From contig JAJYGJ010000117.1 of NCBI GenBank assembly GCA_021790695.1, positions 1-11,301 of the forward strand: 11,301 nucleotides of DNA, read 5' to 3'. The position numbers and the translations under genes are program-made. The notes beneath the pieces are model-generated. The model saw nothing but the letters and a program-made list of their open reading frames with translations, ran no database searches and was not told the origin of the DNA. Below are positions 6,768 to 11,301 of this stretch, in pieces (position 1 is the first letter of the stretch; each line of letters opens with the position of its first letter). This DNA is from Nitrospirota bacterium (GTDB lineage: Bacteria > Nitrospirota > Thermodesulfovibrionia > Thermodesulfovibrionales > JdFR-88).

Positions 6768-7340
6768 ATGATTGAAGAACTGGGAAAATTGAAAGACCTT
6801 TACGCCCGGATGGATATGCAGTTCGGGCAGCTCTCCGCCGCCTGCGGCCTGGCCTGCGGGGATTGCGATGAGAACTGCTGCACCGAGAGGTTCCATCACT
6901 ACACGGTCGCCGAATACCTGTATCTCCTTGAAGGGCTCAAGGCCGCCGAAACCGACCTCCGGGAGAACATTATCAGGCGGTCCCGCGTCGTGGTCGAGAG
7001 CTACGCCCACGAGCTTCAGGCCGGAGAGATTTTCAGGCTAATGTGCCCGGCGAATTTTGACGGGCTTTGCGCCCTTTACGAATGGCGGCCCATGATATGC
7101 AGACTCCACGGCCTGCCCCATCACTTCATCATGCCGGATGGCGCCAGAAAGACGGGGACGGGCTGCCATAGGGTGAAAGGCGGCTCCACGGTCAGCCTGG
7201 ACCGCACGCCCTTCTATACGGAACTGGCGCTGATAGAGAAAAACATCAGGGAGAAGACGGGCTACAGGGAGCGTTTCAGAAAGACGACCGCCCAGATGAT
7301 AATGGATATGTCCCTGGAACTGGACATTGAAGAGGTTTGA
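6768..7340 (+). CDS. YkgJ-family cysteine-rich putative metal-binding protein
   Basis: The 190-residue product has the cysteine signature of the YkgJ / CxxCxxxCC family, a group described as putative zinc- or iron-chelating proteins with little functional evidence. The N-terminal cluster C26, C30, C33, C37, C38 (CGLACGDCDENCC) is followed by C93, C101 and C111 (LCALYEWRPMICRLHG) and C133. The combination of CC with CxLYExRPxxCRxHG is characteristic. There is no signal peptide or membrane segment, so it is probably cytoplasmic. ATG 6768 has a GAGG about 11 nt upstream. It follows the small selenoprotein gene by 63 nt, and the response regulator begins 52 nt after it, so it may be cotranscribed with either. 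A metal or redox link with the preceding dual-CxxC protein is only a guess. Confidence 0.8.
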   Translation: MIEELGKLKDLYARMDMQFGQLSAACGLACGDCDENCCTERFHHYTVAEYLYLLEGLKAAETDLRENIIRRSRVVVESYAHELQAGEIFRLMCPANFDGLCALYEWRPMICRLHGLPHHFIMPDGARKTGTGCHRVKGGSTVSLDRTPFYTELALIEKNIREKTGYRERFRKTTAQMIMDMSLELDIEEV

Positions 7341-7392
7341 GGGCAGTGGGTTTAAGAGCGGGGGGGTTTGAGAGGCTTGACAGACGACTTCG

Positions 7393-8088
7393 ATGAATGA
7401 AAGATCGACGATACTCGTTGTCGAGGATGAAAAGAAGATTTCAGACGTAGTCAAGCTCTACCTCGAGCGGGAGGGTTTCCGGCCCCTTATCGCCGGCTCC
7501 GCCGAGGAGGCCCTGAGGGACCTGAAGCAGAACCCCGATCTGGTGGTGCTCGATCTCATGCTGCCGGGCCTGCAGGGAGAGGAGTTCTGCGCGATGTTGA
7601 GGCAGAATTCCGATATCCCGGTCATAATGCTCACCGCAAGGACGGCGGAGGAAGACGTGATAAAGGGTCTCGGCCTCGGCGCGGACGATTACGTGACAAA
7701 ACCCTTCAGCCCGGGAGAGCTCCTTGCGCGCATAAAGGCCCAGCTCCGCAGACACAAGAGGCCCTACACGAGGATGTCGTTTGGAAGGGGCTCGCTGGTG
7801 ATCGACGTGCTTAAGCGCGAGGTCGTCAGGGACGGCCAGACGATCACGCTCACCCCCTCGGAATTCGGCATACTCGTCTCCCTCTCCGAGAGGCCGGGCC
7901 GCGTGCTTTCGCGCCTGCAGCTTGTAAACATGGTGCAGGGCTACGATTTCGAAGGCTACGAGCGAACGATAGACGCCCATGTGAAAAACCTGCGCCAGAA
8001 GATAGAGGACGACCCCAAAAACCCCACCTTCATAAAAACCATATACGGCGTGGGCTACAAATTCATAGGCGCAAAGGATGAGGAGTAA
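7393..8088 (+). CDS. OmpR/PhoB-family DNA-binding response regulator
   Basis: This is a two-component transcription regulator of 231 residues. The receiver domain (about 5-118) has the acidic pair E11/D12, the phospho-acceptor D54 in VLDLMLPG, T81 in IMLTART and the conserved K103 in YVTKPF. A C-terminal winged-helix DNA-binding domain (about 130-226) follows, with LTPSEFGIL, RTIDAHVKNLRQKI and the closing IYGVGYKF hairpin. The overall style resembles BaeR/CpxR/PhoB-type regulators, but I would not assign a named ortholog. The start has no strong Shine-Dalgarno. Its last 11 nt overlap the kinase gene, its obvious partner. Its target genes cannot be told from the sequence. Confidence 0.95.
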   Translation: MNERSTILVVEDEKKISDVVKLYLEREGFRPLIAGSAEEALRDLKQNPDLVVLDLMLPGLQGEEFCAMLRQNSDIPVIMLTARTAEEDVIKGLGLGADDYVTKPFSPGELLARIKAQLRRHKRPYTRMSFGRGSLVIDVLKREVVRDGQTITLTPSEFGILVSLSERPGRVLSRLQLVNMVQGYDFEGYERTIDAHVKNLRQKIEDDPKNPTFIKTIYGVGYKFIGAKDEE

Positions 8089-9445
8089 GCTTTTTTTTGC
8101 CTTCTTCCTTGTCATAACGCTGGCCCTTTTTTCGAACCTCATTTTTGGCGAAAGAATCATGAGCGACTTCCGGGCCTACGAAAGGGGCACCAGGGAGGAC
8201 CATATCTACTGGCTGCTGGCCTCGGTGGAGAGCGGCTACGGGCAAAATGGGGACCTCCGCTGGGACCGGAAAAAACTCGAGGACGCCCTTCACTGGGCCG
8301 CGATGCTGCGGCTGGACTGCCGCGTGGAGGACGTCTCGGGCAGGCTTGTCATGAGCTCCGGATGGGTGGTCTCGCGTCTTTCGCCGAGAATGAGAAGGAA
8401 GATGCGGATAATCGGCGGGGCCGGGCAGGGCCCCTACAGGCGATACCCGCTTTTCAGCAAGGGCCGCCAGATAGGTTTTCTGGCCGTAAGGGACATCAAA
8501 GTCAATGAGGGCTCCCTGGTTGAGATAAAGCAGCACGTCTTCAAGCGCCGGATGAGGCAGTTTCTTGTCATGTCCTTTGCGATGGCCGGAGGCGGGGCGC
8601 TCTTTCTTGCCGTGGTCTTCAGCCAGTTTTTATCGAGGCCCATCAGGGAGCTTAAAGACGCCTCCGGGGCCCTCGCCAGGGGCGATCTTTCAGTAAGGTT
8701 GCGAGGGGCCGGCCCGGACGAGATAGGCAGGCTCAAGGCCGCCTTTAACAGGATGGCCGAGGCCCTGGAGCGGGAAGACTCGCTCAGAAGAGAGCTCACC
8801 TCCAACGTGGCCCACGAACTGAGGACGCCGCTTGCAGTAATGAAGGCGGAGGTGGAGGCGATGCTCGACGGCGTCATAGAGGCCGACCGCCGGGGCCTTG
8901 AATCGCTTCGGGCGGAGCTTGATTCGCTTACGCGCCTGGTGGGCGGGATAGAGGACCTGACCAAGGCGGAGGCGGGTTTTTTCAAGCGAAACCCTCCCGA
9001 GGAGGTGCCCCTCCGGGAGTTCCTCGAAGGCATCGTGCTGGGCATGAGGCCGCTTTTCAGGGAAAAGGGGCTTTCGCTCGATCTTTCCCCCGGTTTTCCC
9101 CCGGAGTTTTCCGTCTTCACCGAGCCCGAGAAGCTTGAAAAGGTGCTCAGAAACATCCTGGTAAACGCGATGAATCATACCCGGCGGGGCGGTGTGACAA
9201 TGCTCGCCGGAAAGAAGGGGGGGGAATTTTACGTGGAGGTCGCGGATACGGGCGACGGCATGGCCCCGGAAGACCTGGCGCGCATCTTTGACAGGTTTTA
9301 CAAGGGCAGGGATTCGAGGGGGTTGGGGCTGGGCCTCGCCATAGCCAGGCAGCTTGTCGAGATCATGGGCGGAAATATCAGTGCGAAGAGCGCGCCGGGG
9401 GAAGGCTCGGTCTTCAGGGTGGCCCTTCCGATGACAGCCTCCTGA
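8078..9445 (+). CDS. HAMP-domain membrane sensor histidine kinase
   Basis: The cognate kinase of the preceding regulator has 455 residues. TM1 lies at about 4-24 and an extracytoplasmic sensor region at about 25-160, basic at its membrane-proximal ends and without a domain I recognise. TM2 lies at about 162-186 and HAMP at about 187-238 (RPIRELKDASGALARGDLS). The HisKA domain has phospho-acceptor H246 in NVAHELRTPLAVMK. The ATPase domain shows N-box NILVNAMNH (359-367), G1 DTGDGM (390-395), F-box FDRFYKG (404-410) and G2 GLGLGLAIA (415-423), so it looks catalytically complete. The ATG sits inside the regulator gene with an 11-nt overlap, implying coupled translation. The 3' end overlaps the convergent acyl ligase gene by 32 bp. 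BaeS/CpxA-like envelope sensing is possible but not shown. Confidence 0.95.
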   Translation: MRSKLFFAFFLVITLALFSNLIFGERIMSDFRAYERGTREDHIYWLLASVESGYGQNGDLRWDRKKLEDALHWAAMLRLDCRVEDVSGRLVMSSGWVVSRLSPRMRRKMRIIGGAGQGPYRRYPLFSKGRQIGFLAVRDIKVNEGSLVEIKQHVFKRRMRQFLVMSFAMAGGGALFLAVVFSQFLSRPIRELKDASGALARGDLSVRLRGAGPDEIGRLKAAFNRMAEALEREDSLRRELTSNVAHELRTPLAVMKAEVEAMLDGVIEADRRGLESLRAELDSLTRLVGGIEDLTKAEAGFFKRNPPEEVPLREFLEGIVLGMRPLFREKGLSLDLSPGFPPEFSVFTEPEKLEKVLRNILVNAMNHTRRGGVTMLAGKKGGEFYVEVADTGDGMAPEDLARIFDRFYKGRDSRGLGLGLAIARQLVEIMGGNISAKSAPGEGSVFRVALPMTAS

Positions 9446-11301
9446 TCGCCCCGGCCAGTGCGGCCAGAAGCTCCTCTTCGCTTTCGAAATCCTCGGGGTA
9501 AAGCGGACTTCCAAACCTTATTTCAATCCTTACCGGACGGACCATCCAGGCACCGCGCGGCAGCGCCCTGGCCGCCCCCTCTATCCACGCGGGCACAATG
9601 GGCACTGCGGAGCCCCCGGCCATCGCCGCGATCCCGGGCTTGAGCTCCATCAGCCTGCCGTCGAATGACCTGCCGCCTTCCGGAAATATGCAAAGCGAAT
9701 AACCCTGGCCAAGTGCTTCCGCCCCCTTTCGAAGTGCGCTGCCGAGCAAAGGCCCAAGGTCGATAGGTATGACATGGATGATCCCGAGCGCCAGGGAGAC
9801 CGGCCACCTGAAATATGTCTCCCATCCCATGAAGAATATGGATTTGACCGCCCGGTAGGGCAGGAGGGCGGCGACGATGAAGCCGTCAAGCAGACTTGAA
9901 TGGTTCGGAGCGAGGATGAAGGGGGAATCAGGGATATTCCGGACTCCTTTTGCTTTGGCCCTGAAGAGCGCCTTTGCAAGCAGCCTCAGGACCAGGAGTA
10001 TAAAAAGACTTGCCGCCTTCTCCGCCGGGCTGAAAGTTATTTTAGTTTCCGCTGCCCTCTCAGGCCCCTGTGCCGCCAGGGACCGGCCCCCCGCAGCCGG
10101 CCTTTCCAGGAACGCCCCCATCTTTTCCAGCAGTTCGCCCGCGTTCTGGACGCCGGCCAGGAAGTCTTCGGGCAGACGCCTTTCCCCTGAAAACCCGAAC
10201 CCCTCTTCGAGGACGTTTAAAAGCTCTATTTTCTTCAGGGAATCAAGCCCGAGATCAAGTTCGAGGTTGTCCCCCGCGCAGACGTGGAGTTCATGCCCCG
10301 CAGCCTGCGCCAGGGCCCGCGCGATCTTCGCGCCCGGGCCGGACAGAAACCCGGGACCGGTCTTTTTCCTTTCCGCGGGCGCGACGGACTCCTCAAGCCT
10401 GTATCTCTTGATCTTTCCAAGCGGGGTCCTGGCAAGGGGTTCGCGCGAGAGGGTGAAACCCTTCACGCGCATGTAGGAGGGCAACCCCTGGCCTATCCGC
10501 ATAAGCTCCCATCGGATTTCTTCCTTCAGGTTTGAGATTGCCTTCCGCCTGGCGTACTCGAAATCCGGCACGACCACGCCCTTCAGCGCGCCTCCCGATT
10601 CATAAACGGCCATCTCTTTTATGAGCGGGCTTTCCCCGTAGCGCTTCTCCACATCCTCGGGGTAGATGTTTTTGCCCGAGGAAAGGACTATGATCTCTTT
10701 TTTCCGCCCGGTGATATGGAGGTAGCCGTCTTCGTCCAGCCATCCGGTGTCGCCCGTGTGCAGCCATCCGTTTTCAATGGCCTGCGCGGTCTCCTGCGGT
10801 TTCCGCCAATATCCCTTCATGAGCATGGGCCCGCGGATGAGCACCTCCCCTTCCTCTATCTTCACCCCGGCCGATGCGATCGGTTTGCCCGCGGAGCCCG
10901 GCTTTCTCTTTTTGACCGGATTGAAAGTAACGGCCGGGGAGGTCTCCGTAAGGCCGTAGCCCTCCGAAACGGTGAAGCCCAGGCCCTCGAGGTCCCGCAT
11001 GGTCTTCGGGGCGAGCCTGGCGCCTCCCGAGACAAACAGCCGAAGGTCCCTGCCGAACGCGGCGTGCGCTTTACTGAAGACCGCGCGGCCGGGATTCATG
11101 CCGGTTTTTTCCCTTATGAGGCGGCATGCGGCAAGCAGCGGCATGAGCACGGGCGGTATTTTCTTTTTAATTGAGCCCAGGAGGAGATCGAGCATCTGGG
11201 GCACGGAAACGATGACTGTCACATGGCGCTCCCCGGCGGTGCGGGCAAGCTCCTTCATCGACGGCAGCAGCGTTACGGAGGCCCCGATCAGGAAGGGCGC
11301 T
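9414..11301 (-). CDS. AMP-forming acyl ligase - ACP - PlsC acyltransferase fusion (5' end outside window)
   Basis: The gene enters from the right edge; the visible frame continues upstream of the Met at 11258 as PFLIGASVTLLPS, so the N-terminus is missing. Residues are numbered from that Met. The adenylate-forming domain shows YGLTETSP (101-108), GKPIASAGVKI, GWLHTGDTGWLDEDGYLHITGRKKEII (about 164-190) and the C-terminal catalytic lysine K282 in ARTPLGKIKRY. An acyl carrier domain follows (about 305-385), with phosphopantetheine serine S340 in DLGLDSLKKIELL. After a hydrophobic segment (about 416-432) comes a PlsC-type domain with HX4D (H453-D458) and FPEGGRS (525-531). It likely activates a fatty acid, loads it on its own carrier domain and transfers it to a lysophospholipid or glycerophosphate acceptor at the membrane. 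The domain order differs from E. coli Aas, where PlsC comes first and there is no such carrier domain. The gene converges on the kinase gene. Confidence 0.92.
   Translation of the reverse strand, partial: APFLIGASVTLLPSMKELARTAGERHVTVIVSVPQMLDLLLGSIKKKIPPVLMPLLAACRLIREKTGMNPGRAVFSKAHAAFGRDLRLFVSGGARLAPKTMRDLEGLGFTVSEGYGLTETSPAVTFNPVKKRKPGSAGKPIASAGVKIEEGEVLIRGPMLMKGYWRKPQETAQAIENGWLHTGDTGWLDEDGYLHITGRKKEIIVLSSGKNIYPEDVEKRYGESPLIKEMAVYESGGALKGVVVPDFEYARRKAISNLKEEIRWELMRIGQGLPSYMRVKGFTLSREPLARTPLGKIKRYRLEESVAPAERKKTGPGFLSGPGAKIARALAQAAGHELHVCAGDNLELDLGLDSLKKIELLNVLEEGFGFSGERRLPEDFLAGVQNAGELLEKMGAFLERPAAGGRSLAAQGPERAAETKITFSPAEKAASLFILLVLRLLAKALFRAKAKGVRNIPDSPFILAPNHSSLLDGFIVAALLPYRAVKSIFFMGWETYFRWPVSLALGIIHVIPIDLGPLLGSALRKGAEALGQGYSLCIFPEGGRSFDGRLMELKPGIAAMAGGSAVPIVPAWIEGAARALPRGAWMVRPVRIEIRFGSPLYPEDFESEEELLAALAGAIRRLSSEGPP

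Noticed and set aside
7377..7382. TTGACA as a -35 box before the response regulator
   Set aside because: It lies only 10 nt before the ATG and the nearest -10-like hexamer is 27 nt further on, inside the gene.
7441..8160. Minus-strand open frame opposite the response regulator
   Set aside because: It is a shadow of a certain gene on the other strand and its translation has no family features.

Overview
The window is a GC-rich stretch from a Gram-negative bacterium: it carries lptD, the outer-membrane lipopolysaccharide translocon. AGG and ATA codons are common, and the small zinc-ribbon gene with an in-frame UGA suggests a selenocysteine-using lineage. A deltaproteobacterial or Nitrospirota-like organism fits the gene order and protein style, but this placement is tentative and rests on no search.

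Layout, left to right. Positions 1-259 hold no gene I can identify, only an 18-bp-period tandem repeat (105-139) and a small inverted repeat. Positions 260-6490 are one tightly packed plus-strand run: trpB, trpA, accD, folC, lptD. The gaps are 7 nt and 7 nt, followed by two 4-nt stop/start overlaps at GTG start codons. These genes cover the last two steps of tryptophan synthesis, the carboxyltransferase beta subunit of acetyl-CoA carboxylase, folate polyglutamylation and LPS export. A GC hairpin just after lptD probably closes the unit.

Positions 6537-6704 hold a 55-codon gene that ordinary gene finders would miss. It has two CxxC motifs, an in-frame TGA at codon 16 and, immediately downstream, a stem-loop with the geometry of a bacterial SECIS element. 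I read it as a small dual-CxxC selenoprotein; this is the most notable item in the window. It is followed by a cysteine-rich YkgJ-type putative metal-binding protein (6768-7340). Next comes an overlapping OmpR-family response regulator and membrane histidine kinase pair (7393-9445).

On the minus strand, entering from the right edge and overlapping the kinase gene tail to tail by 32 bp, is the 3' part of a three-domain lipid enzyme: AMP-forming acyl ligase, acyl carrier domain and PlsC-type acyltransferase. lptD, accD, the acyl ligase/acyltransferase and the membrane kinase give the region an envelope and lipid flavour. No mobile element, CRISPR array, tRNA or rRNA was seen.
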